From Odontocerum albicorne (taxonomy: Eukaryota; Arthropoda; Insecta; Trichoptera; Odontoceridae): 64,000 bases of DNA. Under the pieces are notes generated by a model. That model was not told the origin of the DNA and searched no databases. It worked only from the letters and a program-made list of their open reading frames with translations. Location of the stretch: positions 37,540,144-37,604,143 of the forward strand of contig OX463855.1 of the NCBI GenBank assembly GCA_949825065.1. The letters run 5' to 3'. This document shows positions 54,745-64,000 of the stretch, in pieces. The position numbers and the translations under genes are program-made. Each line of letters begins with the position of its first letter. Positions within the stretch are counted from its first letter, which is position 1.

Positions 54745-55680
54745 CGTCAATTTGATGAACGATGGAAAGTGATTCTGACATCAATACTTGGGCATATACG
54801 ACTAATTTTACTAAGGGATCTATTATTAAATTAATATGTTTTTATATACATAAAAATACACGGTCAGTATAAATGTTCTATTCATTAGTATGTGATGAAA
54901 GAATGAAAATGATTTTGACATCAACACTTGGGCATATAATCTTATTAAGAGATTTATTATTAAATGAATGTTTGTTATGTAAAAAAATACACGGTCAGTA
55001 TAAATATTCTATTCATTATAGTTCAGAAAATGTAGGATGAGTCCTGTGACAGCTCACAAATTTGCCCCAATACAACCTTGTAACGATGTTCAGTAATTTT
55101 AATTATTTTATCAACTTTAATATAAGCCTCAATTCTAATAAAAAGCAAGTTATTTAGGTAAATGCATTACACAAGGTTGTATTGGGGCAAATTTGTGAGC
55201 TGTCACAGGACTCATCCTACATTTTTTGAACTATAGTAGTTGATGAAAAATGAAAATGATTTTGATATCAACACTTGGGCATATAATCTTATTAAGGAAT
55301 TTATTATTAAATGAATGTTTGTTTTGTAAAAAAATACGCGGTTGGTATAAATATTATATTTTATATTATGTGATGAAAGAATGAAAGTGGTTCTGGTACC
55401 AATACATTGGCATATAATCTCATTAACGAATTTATTATCAAATGAATGTTTGTTATAAACACAGTCAGTGTAAATATTTTATTCTATACTCTGTGATGAA
55501 AGAATGAAAGTGATTATGGTATCAATACTTGGACAAATAATCTTATTAAGACATCTATTATAAAATGTATGTTTGGTCATATAAAATAATACACGGTCAG
55601 TATAAATGTTATGTTGTATGATCTGTGATGAAAAAATTTATATGATTCTCTCATCAACTCTAAAGGCTTACTTTTCTGTT
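54745..55680. repeat. Diverged 125-135-bp satellite, first block
   Basis: Imperfect units with GTGATGAAAGAATGAAAATG, ATCAACACTTGGGCATATAA, TCTTATTAAGAGATTTATTA and ATACACGGTCAGTATAAAT. It is interrupted by the MITE at 55019-55233. It continues beyond the pogo element as the block at 57150-58640. The stretch 55680-56015 shows no clear units. Confidence 0.85.
55019..55233. mobile_element. MITE with about 60-bp inverted repeats, TA target
   Basis: 215 bp. The arms TAGTTCAGAAAATGTAGGAT... (55019-55078) and their complement (about 55175-55233) match almost perfectly, including GAGTCCTGTGACAGCTCACA and AATTTGCCCCAATACAACCT. The flanks are TA at 55017-55018 and 55234-55235. The neighbouring unit reads ATTCATTAGTATGTGATGAA at about 54885 without it, which gives the empty site. 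Confidence 0.92.
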
Positions 55681-56015
55681 TTCATACTAGTTTTTGTTTG
55701 TCAGAAAACCATAAATCCGAGACCACGGCGTTACTCTCCTTGATTTTATTCACTCTTTCTTTTCGTTGACTTTGTTTCGCTCGAACTTTTCGAGATATCT
55801 GTAAATATGTTGAAGTTTCGATTTGCGTTTGTTTTTTTTTGTTTTGTTTAAGTAAAGTAGATTAATTATACTTATGCATATTTTTGTTATTATTGTGTTA
55901 GAATATTGTTTACTTTTTGTATGTTGGGGGTTTTGGTTACCTGAGCCTTGACCTGTCTCAAATTTGTATTTTGTGTGCGACGGGTGGTATTAATATGCTT
56001 ACTGCTTTTTAATTA

Positions 56016-57138
56016 CAGTGGAACCTCTCATAACGAGCACCTCTCATAACGAGTAATTCGCATAACGAGCTAAACAGATTGGGAAAAAATGCTCTCTTAA
56101 CGAGCGACATTTCGCATAACGAGTGACGCAGAAAGGGGAAGTCCCATCTTCACGTCACTCACTTGTGAGCCGGGACTTCCGCGCCAGTGCGTCAGTCTCT
56201 GGTTAGCACTCGTTCCGCTAGCACGTTAGTGTCACATGTGATCACACATTTTTCCAAACTTTTGTTCAGACATTATTTGTAATTTTTTTTGTGCAAAGTT
56301 TAATAACCCTTGCAAAAGAATAAAAGTAACTGTAGAAATGAAACGTAAAATCATTGAAAAGCGAGAACGAGGTGTGAGCGTGGCTGATCTAGCGCGCACA
56401 TACAATCGGTCTACATCAACGATTTGATATATCGTCAAGAACAAGGGCAAAATTAAGAAGATAGATGCTTCAAAGGGAGTGTCAAGAATGTCTACTAAAC
56501 GGTTACCTATTCTTGATGATGTTAAAAGGTTGCTTCTCATATGGATAAACGAAAAGTAATTGCCAGGCGATACTATTAACGAAAACATCATTTGTGAGAA
56601 GGCGAAAGTTATTTTCGCCGACCTCGTTAAGAAGACGCCAGGATCATCAACTGCCGAAAAAGAAGTACAATTTAAGGGAAGTCATGGATGGTTCGAGAAA
56701 TTTAAGAGAAGAACCGGCATCCACAGCGTTGTGAGGCATGGTGAAGCAGCAAGCTCTGACACAAAGGCAGCAGAGAGCTTCATCAGCGACTATAAGAAGC
56801 TCGTAGATTCTGAGGGTTACCGGATTTTACTTCTAGTAAAAAAGAATTAATTATTTGTCATAAATTCATAAATAAAAAACTAGTTATTTCGATTTTTTTA
56901 TTGTTTTTTGCAAATCGAAATCGCATTCCGGGTTGTTACGCTCCTTAACAATTTATAAGTATGTAATTTTATTTGAATAAACGTTCAAAATAAAAAAAAT
57001 TGAGTATTTTTTTCGGCATGGAACGCATTATCGTATTTTACATTGATTTATATGTCAAAAATTGTTTCGCATAACGAGTGTTTCACATAACGAGGAAGAT
57101 TCTAGAACGAATTATTCTCGTTATGAGAGGTTCCACTG
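56016..57138 (+). mobile_element. pogo/Tigger-type element with internal deletion
   Basis: The inverted ends CAGTGGAACCTCTCATAACG / CGTTATGAGAGGTTCCACTG lie between TA dinucleotides at 56014-56015 and 57139-57140. The 20-bp ends match perfectly over this length. Both ends carry repeated TAACGAG motifs: five in the first 110 bp on the left, and two plus one inverted copy in the last 75 bp on the right. These are probably transposase-binding repeats (inference). Length is 1,123 bp, about half a full element, because the catalytic part of the gene is gone. Confidence 0.95.
56338..56850 (+). pseudogene. Truncated pogo-type transposase (DNA-binding region only)
   Basis: One reading frame from the ATG at 56338, with two in-frame stops (TGA after codon 28, near 56425; TAA at 56557-56559) and a final stop at 56848-56850. 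Codons 1-28 (MKRKIIEKRERGVSVADLAR, TYNRSTSTI) form a psq-type helix-turn-helix. Later GSHGWFEKFKRRTGIHSVVR with the preceding VKRLLLIWINEK segment is the CENP-B-type second DNA-binding domain. It stops at YKKLVDSEGY, where the DDE domain should begin. Without the stops the protein could still have bound the element's ends, but it could not cut DNA. It is dead as written. Confidence 0.9.
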
Positions 57139-57327
57139 TATTTTTTTTTGTATATGATTCATGTTAATATTTATATTTTTTTGTGATAAGTTGTATTTAT
57201 GTTAATGTGAACTTCAAGTTCTTATTTGAGTAATGGTCAATAAAAGACCGTGCATTGTAATAAAATAAAGTAATCTTGTTAAGGGTTCCGATTATTGTAT
57301 GTACGAGTATATATGGTATGTTATATA

Positions 57328-57519
57328 TTATTTATGGTTAAGGCATTAACACAGTGGAAGTTTAAAGACATTGTAATTTGTTTTATCAAACACTCTTTAT
57401 TCCACTTTTTTGTAACGGTATAACCCTTACAATTGTATATACCGTTACGAAAAAGGGTTATACAGTTACAAAAAAGTGGAATAAACAGTGTTTGATAAAA
57501 CAAATTACAATATGTTATG
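57328..57519. mobile_element. Fold-back element of family R4 inside the satellite
   Basis: Left arm at about 57367-57430 and right arm at about 57450-57512 are inverted copies (ATTGTAATTTGTTTTATCAA, CCACTTTTTTGTAACGGTAT). The insert is bordered by direct copies of TATGTTATATA (57317-57327 and 57520-57530), which occurs once in the uninterrupted unit at 58386-58397. The outer part (GGCATTAACACAGTGGAAGT) also matches 3360-3395 in reverse. Confidence 0.82.
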
Positions 57520-57592
57520 TATGTTATATAAGAGAGGATACGAGTTCAGTTTATGTGTTTTATTCTATGATCTATGTGATGAAAGAATGAAA

Positions 57593-57907
57593 GTTTAGGA
57601 ACGGTTGTCCCTAATGGAGAGATGATGAGGATGGTCGTTGGTTTAATAAAACTCGTTTGAAATCGGAATATGCAAAGAGGTATTTTATTGTTAAACGTCG
57701 GTATTTATAATATTTGGAATGAGCGTGGAACGGCGCAAAAGATATGTCGCCGTCTCGTTTCCGCTGAACAATAAATTTATTGTTATCACGTCGGGTATTA
57801 ATATGATTTGTAGGAAGGCGCAGAAGATATGTCGCTGTCTCGTTCTCGCTAAACAACAACAGCGACTCGCGCCTCGACCACAGGGGCAAAAGTCGCTACA
57901 AAAGCAA
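57593..57907. other. Unknown insertion inside a satellite unit
   Basis: Normal units read GAATGAAAGCGATTCTCGC. Here GAATGAAAG is followed by about 315 bp of unrelated, GC-richer sequence ending ACAAAAG, and then CAATTCTCGCATCAACGCTG. AAAG on both sides may be a 4-bp duplication. Internally a segment around GATATGTCGCCGTCTCGTTT (57739) recurs at 57825 (GATATGTCGCTGTCTCGTTC). Confidence 0.6.
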
Positions 57908-58640
57908 TTCTCGCATCAACGCTGAGACATAAAATCTTGTTAAAGGTTCCTATTATAGTATGTACGAGTATGTACGCTATATAAGAAAAGGCAAAGTCCG
58001 TTTACGTGTTTTATTTTATGATATATGTGATGAAAGAATGAAAGCGATTCTCGCATCAACACTGAAATACTCGTATAAAATATTGTTAATGGTTCCTATT
58101 ATAGTATGTATGTATGCTATATAAGAAGACACAAAATTAGTTTACGTGTTTTATTCTATGATCTATGTGATGAAAGAAGGAAAACGATTCTCGCATCAAC
58201 ACTGAGGTATAAAATCTGGTTAAAGGTTCATATTAGAGTATATACGTGTGCTATATAAGAATATATAAACTCAGTTTACGTGTTTTATTCTATGATATAT
58301 GTGATGAAAGAATGAAAGCGATTCTCGCATCAACACTGAGACATAAAATATTTTAAGGGTTCCTATTATTATATGTATGTACGAGTATGTTATATAAGAG
58401 GATACAAGGCCAGTTCATATGTTTTATTCTATGATCTATGTGATGAAACAATATGAGCGATTCTCGCATCAACACTAAGACATAAAATGTTGTTAAAAGG
58501 GTTCCTATTATTATATGTATGGTTATACAAAAGGATGTACGGTTGGTATATTTATATTATTTTATAGTCAGTGCGATGAAAGAATGAAAGGGATTCTCGC
58601 ATCAACATTCTGGCATATAATCTTGTTAAGGGTTCCTATT

Positions 58641-59079
58641 ATTTATGCGTTTTATTTAGAATTTCCTCCCTTTGCTAAACCGAGCACTAAAATGCATTTG
58701 GGGTGCTCACCCTCGACGCGAATTAATGAACTTTGATTGCGTTTGACACACACGCGCAGGGGCGTGCCATTGTAGGTGTGGGCTCATGGGGTAAGCAGTT
58801 TCCCCCTGTAACAAGTGCTCGACCATTCCTACCTTGATTCTAGATATGAAGTACGTGATAAAGCTACCTATATGATTTTGACACTCTGAAGTGCGCCTGC
58901 TAAATAATGTATTTTATTCTGAAATTCTCTATGTAGGCTTATTTTCTGTCTCCACTTTCGAGTGGGTGCCATAGAAATTTAATATATCTGACAGATGTAT
59001 GATCTGATAAATTAGGTTGGTTTATTAAACATTCTATAAAGGAGAAATTGTTTGAACATCATCATCATCACGTCATATC
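58641..59079. other. No recognised feature
   Basis: Includes a GC-richer patch at 58680-58800 and a short CATCATCATCATCA tract at 59058, with no supported gene. Confidence 0.5.
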
Positions 59080-59475
59080 TTATTGATGTACGTAAAATTG
59101 GTAGTGTGAACCGACTGGAAGAATTCGAAATGTGGATGCACCGGAGAATGCTACGGATACCTTGGATGGATATGGTCAGCAACACAAGGGTTCTTCAAAG
59201 AGCCAAAGTTGATAGAGAGTTGCTGACTAATATTAAAATCCGAAAGGTGTCCTACTTGGGTCATGTACTTAGATGAGCAAAGTTCAAATTACTGTACCTG
59301 ATCATCCAAGGCAAAATAGAGGGTCGAAGAGGTGTTGGCAGGAGGCAAATCTCCTGGCGATTGGACTGGCATAAGGGGCGTTGGAGATCTTTTTTGGACT
59401 GCCGGGGACAAAGATGTCTACTCTCAGGTGATATACAACGTTGGGGGGACCTGACATGACACTGAGAAGAAGAAG
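59080..59475 (+). pseudogene. LINE L1 (RTE-like) 3' end, second copy
   Basis: Encodes RLEEFEMWMHRRMLRIPWMD, MVSNTRVLQRAKVDRELLTN and IKIRKVSYLGHVLR, then a stop, and EGRRGVGRRQISW. Here about 24 bp present in the 31730 copy are missing. The end GGGGGGACCTGACATGACAC and a GAAGAAGAAGAAGAAA tail follow. Very similar to 31973-32330, apart from the frameshift in that copy, so both derive from a closely related source. Confidence 0.88.
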
Positions 59476-59689
59476 AAGAAAATTGACATCTTACTTTTTT
59501 TCTATTCTGGCATACATTTTTTTAAAGAAAATATATGACCGAAGTCATAGGTATCCTCGATTACTAGGCGGTAAAATGCCTATGTCATTCGAGGAGAGTA
59601 TCACGGCGCGGGGTTCGAACTGACGACCTTCCGCGCATTTATAATTCTTAATTTATTTCAAATCATAAAATTATACTTTAATAACTCGG

Positions 59690-59830
59690 ATGCATTTTTT
59701 CAACCTAGTAATGAAAGACTCTTTTGTATGTCATCTCTTTCGTTTTTGTATGTCATCTCTTTTGTTTTGTCAAAGACTCTTTTGTATTTTTCAACCTGGT
59801 AATGAAAGACTCTTTTGTATGTCAACAAAC
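59690..59830. repeat. Short local repeats of an AAGACTCTTTTGTATGTCA motif
   Basis: GAAAGACTCTTTTGTATGTC occurs at about 59712 and 59805, with partial copies between (TTTGTATGTCATCTCTTT twice, CAAAGACTCTTTTGTATTTT once). The flanking TTTTTCAACCTAGTAATG / TTTTTCAACCTGGTAATG is also duplicated. Confidence 0.8.
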
Positions 59831-59867
59831 AACAACTCATCCCCTCTTGTGCTCCATTAAACATGAT

Positions 59868-60061
59868 TGTATCCTAGTCCGTTAGACACCCGTCTTTTAA
59901 CTCGGTGGTTGCGGATTCGATTTCTGGTCGAACCCAGATTTTTTAAAAGGATTCCAGTGTAGTTCTCACTTAAGTCCTCTTAAGATTGGTTGAAAAAATA
60001 TCTCGTAGGAATAAGCCCATCAGGTATGCAATGAAAAAGTCATACAATGAAATACAATAAA
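59868..60061 (+). repeat. tRNA-derived SINE
   Basis: Head TTGTATCCTAGTCCGTTAGA, CACCCGTCTTTTAACTCGGT, GGTTGCGGATTCGATTTC (box B), A-rich joint, GGATTCCAGTGTAGTTCTCA, body with GGAATAAGCCCATCAGG and the tail ATACAATGAAATACAATAA. Confidence 0.85.
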
Positions 60062-60790
60062 CTTCCTTCTCAGTCGGATAAGGTTTTTCGGAATGTTGTA
60101 CCGCATGGTTTGGCTTATAACGCCAACGTTTCAAAAGCGTTACAGTTTACATATTCAGGGCTTGTTCGTAATCAACTTCATCATAACTACGAACAAGTTC
60201 TTAAGTTACTGGTTTACATTAAAACTTCCTTCACTTACAAGTGGAAATGTTTAACATTAAAAATTATGGATTGTTTTACAAAGCACATATTTAGTTAAAA
60301 CATATCCTTGGTTTACTTAATTTTAAAATGGGTGTCATCTCTTGATTCTTTATAATACAAAGTACGAGTATATTCAATTAAGTTTCATTGCTCAGAAAAA
60401 GAACAATTGAAAAATATTTTAGATGTGATGCTATAATTCAACCCTTTGATGTGAATATGATAGCGATAGCACTTAAATACTCGTTAAACAACGGAACAAA
60501 TATAGGGTTGTTTAGATACAAATTTCGTATTTTTAGATCAAATTCAAACGCAAAATCTTGACTCGTAGATGCTCGATATTTTTCGGTACCAGCTATCTAA
60601 ATATGTTGGTATTTCATGATCAAGCCCTTCATTTAGTCGTCATAAGTTAGCAATCGACTTTTCAGATCGGAAACACTCGTTGAGTGTCGTATCACCATTA
60701 CGGATTTATTTAAACTACGTTTGGCACAGAACCGCTTAACATATCATTGCAATACACTGTACAAGTACCCATCGGCAAGAATTACACACC
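60062..60790. other. No recognised feature
   Basis: Open frames up to 83 codons without domains. Parts of 60090-60180 resemble 44600-44690 and may be an old repeat. Confidence 0.45.
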
Positions 60791-61370
60791 GGTCCATCGT
60801 ACAACAGAGACGACGCTCTACAAAGCCATGTGTATTACTAACCGCCGGGTACTATATATGTAATACACATCGGATCATCGTGCGACAGAGACGATGCTCT
60901 ACAAAGTCATGTGTATTACTAACCGCCAGGTACTATATATGTAATACACATCGGGCCATCGTGCGACAGAGACGACGCTCTGCAAAGTTATGTGTATTAC
61001 TTACCGCCGGGTAATATATATGTAATACACATCAGCCATCGTGCGACAGAGACGACGCTCTACAAAGCCATGTGTATTACTAACCGCCGGGTAATATATA
61101 TGTTATACACGTCAGCCATCGTGCGACAGAGACGACGCTCTACAAAGTCATGTGTATTACTTATCGCCGGGTACTATATATGTAATACACATCAGGCCAT
61201 TGTACGGCAGAGACGACGCTCTACAAAGCCATGTGTATTACTAACCGCCGGGTAATATATATGTAATACACATCGGGCCATCGTGCGACAGAGACGACGC
61301 TCTACAAATCCATGGGTATTACTTACCGCCGGGTACAAAGTCATGTGTATTACTTACCGTCGGGTACTGT
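60791..61370. repeat. 81-bp minisatellite, about 7 copies, with a conserved hairpin
   Basis: Unit CATCGTGCGACAGAGACGAC, GCTCTACAAAGCCATGTGTA, TTACTAACCGCCGGGTAATA, TATATGTAATACACATCGGG. Each unit can pair ATGTGTATTAC with GTAATACACAT around a loop of about 20 bases. 81 is a multiple of three, so two frames stay open (97 and 87 codons) as a 27-residue repeat; no independent support for a protein. Richer in G+C than its surroundings. Confidence 0.95.
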
Positions 61371-62399
61371 AAATATATTTTTTCACTTGTATTGCATTTT
61401 TTTTCCTTTGCGCTAAAAAAAAGTATCCAATTCCAAAAAAAACTAATTTTATTATATCTCAAAATAACGCTAAAAACTGTTCAAGTTATTTGGGTAAACA
61501 TGTCCTAAAAATACGCTAAACTATGTTTTATTAATAATTTACATTTAACTCGTTTGGAATGAAGTCGAGTAAATTATGTACGAGTACTAACGACATCTAT
61601 CCGAGAAATACAAAAATACTTTCTGGGCCAACTTATAATTTTTAAAATAAAAAGGTGCAAGTGAAAACAAGTCAAATAAATCTCTTTAATAAACTTATGT
61701 AATAAGTAACGTTATACCACGGTTAAAATACTACGAATTTAATTAATCCTTTCTTAACAGAGGAAAGTTTTAGTGTGCGTTTGATAAGTTTATTATCACA
61801 TCTAGTGAAATGTGAATCCTTCCAACGAAGAAAAATATCCTTTCTTAAGCATATTAATTTAATGTGGTTACGAGAAAACTTATTTCTCATTTAAAACCAC
61901 ATTTTAAAGCTGGTAGTAGATTTACTTAGATTATTCTAAAAGATGCAAACAACGTGTTAAGCGAACAGTTGCTTCAAGTGGTTCTTTGCTCTTTTTAATT
62001 TAGTTCACATATAAAGAATCCGCGCCTTCCGGTGCTGTGTATTCAATACACATCAATACACATGTAAAAATGAGCGATTTAAAATTTAAAAAAAAAGAAT
62101 ATTCATAGCCAATCGATTAAATTAATAAAACTTGAAGTCAAAAGTGACAATAATTGAAATTTAATTGCTAAAAACATCGGCCGACGTTCACAAAACAGGC
62201 GAAGAGACCACCTCAAACAAATGCCCGAGAGCTACTGAAGCGAGAGAATCGAGCGAACTGAGATTCTATTCTTGTATTCCCATATACCGAAGAAGAGTGA
62301 GAGTGAGACGTGAATAGTGTCGCTTCCTCACCCATAGCGGTTTTTTTAGAATGAATATACCTACGTCACACACTGGCATATGTTTGATTTTATTATTAT
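61371..62399. other. Mostly unassigned
   Basis: AT-rich to about 62160. At 62240-62360 a GC-richer stretch (GAGAATCGAGCGAACTGAGA, GTGAGACGTGAATAGTGTCG) may be the degraded 5' portion of the R2 repeat that follows. Confidence 0.4.
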
Positions 62400-62562
62400 A
62401 ATAAGTGCTAATTATTATTAATATTATTTGTTTCATTCAATGCGTAAATGTATTACGGAGAAATACTTAAAATCTGAACCCAGTATTTATTATATTTATA
62501 GAGATATTAAAGTTTTTAGAAGCAATGTGTACTAGTTACACATCACAGGGAAGGAAGGGTTA
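62400..62562 (+). repeat. Dispersed repeat R2, third copy (3' part)
   Basis: ATTATTATTAATATTATTTG, AATGCGTAAATGTATTACGG, TATTTATTATATTTATAGAG and AGGGAAGGAAGGGTTAA match the end of the copies at 19357-19691 and 22306-22650 in order. A run of A follows GGTTAA. Confidence 0.75.
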
Positions 62563-63715
62563 AAAAAAAAGAATATGTCTACCAAATTAGAATGTTGGGA
62601 AATTGCAAAAAAACTGTTAAGTAGTAAAAATATATGACATAATAATTCATTGTAAAAATATCTGAAATCCTTAAAATCGCTTAAGGTGACTTGATTTGTT
62701 GTTTAAAATCGAATCATAATAATTAACATTGTTATTCTAGTTTAAAATATGGACATGATCCTTTTTGAGTGAACAATTCTACTTTAATCTTTTTTTATTG
62801 AACAGGTCTGGGACATGATGTTTTGTGTTTGATTTCAAAAATATTATACAAAAAATAATTGAGTGGAGTAATTTTATTTTTATTTTAATCAAATAAAATA
62901 AGTAAAGTGTTACAAAATAAGAAGAAATATTACTATAAAACTATAAATATATGTAGATAGATAAAGCTGTATAAATACATTACAATGCACGTACGATTTA
63001 AAACTGACAGTTGTTGATGAACTGGTATGAAGTTAGACACAATTGGAAAGCTATGATTGTTCAATTCGGACATAATCTTTTTTGATTGGTTTGAAGCCTG
63101 GACAAGATTCTTTTTGAAAAAATGCTGGTTTTTTATTATGATTTTAAAATTATTTATGTGCTTTTTTTCATTGAAATGTTAATTTTAAACGGCTCCGTAC
63201 CATCGATAAGAAAAAATCTGCTTTATAAACTCATTATATAGGGGGTTGGGTTTTTCGACATATTTCAGGCATTTTCTTCAGACATCGTTCAAAATTGTCT
63301 TGATTTGAAATTATTATGTTTTTTTATGAGTTTTAACTATTGTACAATATTAAAAATGCATTACAATATCCTTAGACTAGTTGGTAAAATACTTAAATTC
63401 ATTCCTTGGGTTTTGGATTCAATTATAGAAAAAAATGTTCCAGACTGATAAAAAAAACTATCTGGTATCACATAGGGTAGATGTGTACGAGTGTTGCTGC
63501 CTCTGCATGTGTGTTATTGTTGGTACCACATGCTATTATAAACAACAAGTTATGGACTCTAGTGGTTCTTAGCCCAAAGGTTTCATTATTGTTAGATACA
63601 TAATAAAAACATATTCATAATGAACGTTATCAACTCAATATGACTCACTGGCAGGGAACAATCAAATAAGGGTTGATAAAAAAAAACATAGTACAGAATT
63701 GAAAAGTGTTGATGC
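62563..63715. other. No recognised feature
   Basis: AT-rich sequence without a supported gene or repeat partner. Confidence 0.5.
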
Positions 63716-63717
63716 TT

Positions 63718-63885
63718 CGACGATCTTCTTGGCCTAGTTGGCAAGACTTCCAGTACGGGGTTATTTATTCGGTATTTGTTGGAACCTAGAAAAAAATCTA
63801 GTCTTGTTTACACTTAAGGCAGATTGAAAGGGCAATAAGTTCGCGAAGTTTTATTGTAAATAACGAAAGTGTAATACAATACAAT
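63718..63885 (+). repeat. tRNA-derived SINE, shortened
   Basis: Head CGACGATCTTCTTGGCCTAG with GGCAAGACTTCCAGTACGGG. The box B region is partly lost. The body CTAGTCTTGTTTACACTTAA and the tail AATAACGAAAGTGTAATACA remain. Confidence 0.7.
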
Positions 63886-64000
63886 TACATGATGCTGAAG
63901 GAAAGAAAATTTGGGGGGAATAATGTGTTTTGTTGTTTTTTAAAGGTCAAAGGGAAACTATTTTGAAAACAGGAGAAAAATATTTGCCCTTTGACAACAT

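Larger units (their letters stand above)
57150..58640. repeat. Diverged 125-135-bp satellite, second block
   Basis: Units with TGTGATGAAAGAATGAAAGC, GATTCTCGCATCAACACTGA, GGTTCCTATTATAGTATGTA and CGTGTTTTATTCTATGATCT, spaced about 135-140 bp from 58015 to 58640. They are related to the block at 54745-55680 but more alike among themselves. The block is interrupted at 57328-57519 and 57593-57907. TACGAGTA/TACTCGTA occurs at 57302, 57963, 58068 and 58380, at sites where sister units have TA. Confidence 0.88.

Noticed and set aside
60721..61255. Two repeat-containing open frames (97 and 87 codons)
   Set aside because: Products of the 81-bp array (27 codons per unit) in two frames, with no independent support.

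Overview
This is AT-rich eukaryotic nuclear DNA, most likely from an insect and possibly a moth or butterfly. That reading is an inference from the repeat content: mariner-type and piggyBac-type elements, a jockey-like LINE, RTE-like LINE ends and a tRNA-derived SINE together. I found no host protein-coding gene, rRNA gene, true tRNA gene or CRISPR array that I could support. Nearly everything recognisable is a mobile-element relic or a tandem repeat.

Layout. 1-5.1 kb: a 41-bp minisatellite, a long-inverted-repeat element, a retroposon copy (family R1) and a LINE scrap. 5.1-14.8 kb: a satellite of roughly 333-bp monomers, part of it re-duplicated as two 2,032-bp blocks, ended by a mariner derivative. 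15.8-16.6 kb: a second R1 copy split by a mariner. 17.8-19.3 kb: 22-bp and 25-bp arrays. 19.3-22.7 kb: a LINE inside a LINE, bracketed by an inverted pair of 335-bp repeats. 23.2-25 kb: two mariner derivatives arranged as one composite. 26.4-27.4 kb: a 79-bp array. 28.6-29.4 kb: two piggyBac-type MITEs, one inside R1. 31.7-34.2 kb: LINE ends and a 45-bp array. 35.1-36.1 kb: R1 split by another mariner. 36.6-40 kb: LINE ends, an (AT)n tract, an 11 x 21-bp array and a second LINE-in-LINE. 41.9-42.7 kb: a fold-back mariner. 43.8-49.5 kb: SINEs, a piggyBac-type MITE, LINE remnants and a mariner. 50.1-52.5 kb: the best-preserved element, a 5'-truncated jockey-like LINE with an intact reverse transcriptase, inserted in a 252-bp repeat array. 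54-58.6 kb: a diverged 125-135-bp satellite interrupted by a pogo element, two MITE-like elements and an unknown insert. 59-64 kb: a LINE end, SINEs and an 81-bp array.

Because so many repeats occur both interrupted and uninterrupted, the window supplies its own empty sites. These fix several insertion boundaries and duplications exactly: TA for mariner/pogo elements, TTAA for piggyBac-type elements, and 9-13 bp for LINEs.

The most intriguing signal is an 8-mer, TACGAGTA (or its complement TACTCGTA), of which I counted 22 copies by eye. At seven places a paralogous repeat shows that the ancestral sequence had a plain TA, so 6 bp were gained as TA -> TA-CGAG-TA. This looks like a recurrent TA-targeted micro-insertion or excision footprint, and no element with matching ends was identified in the window.
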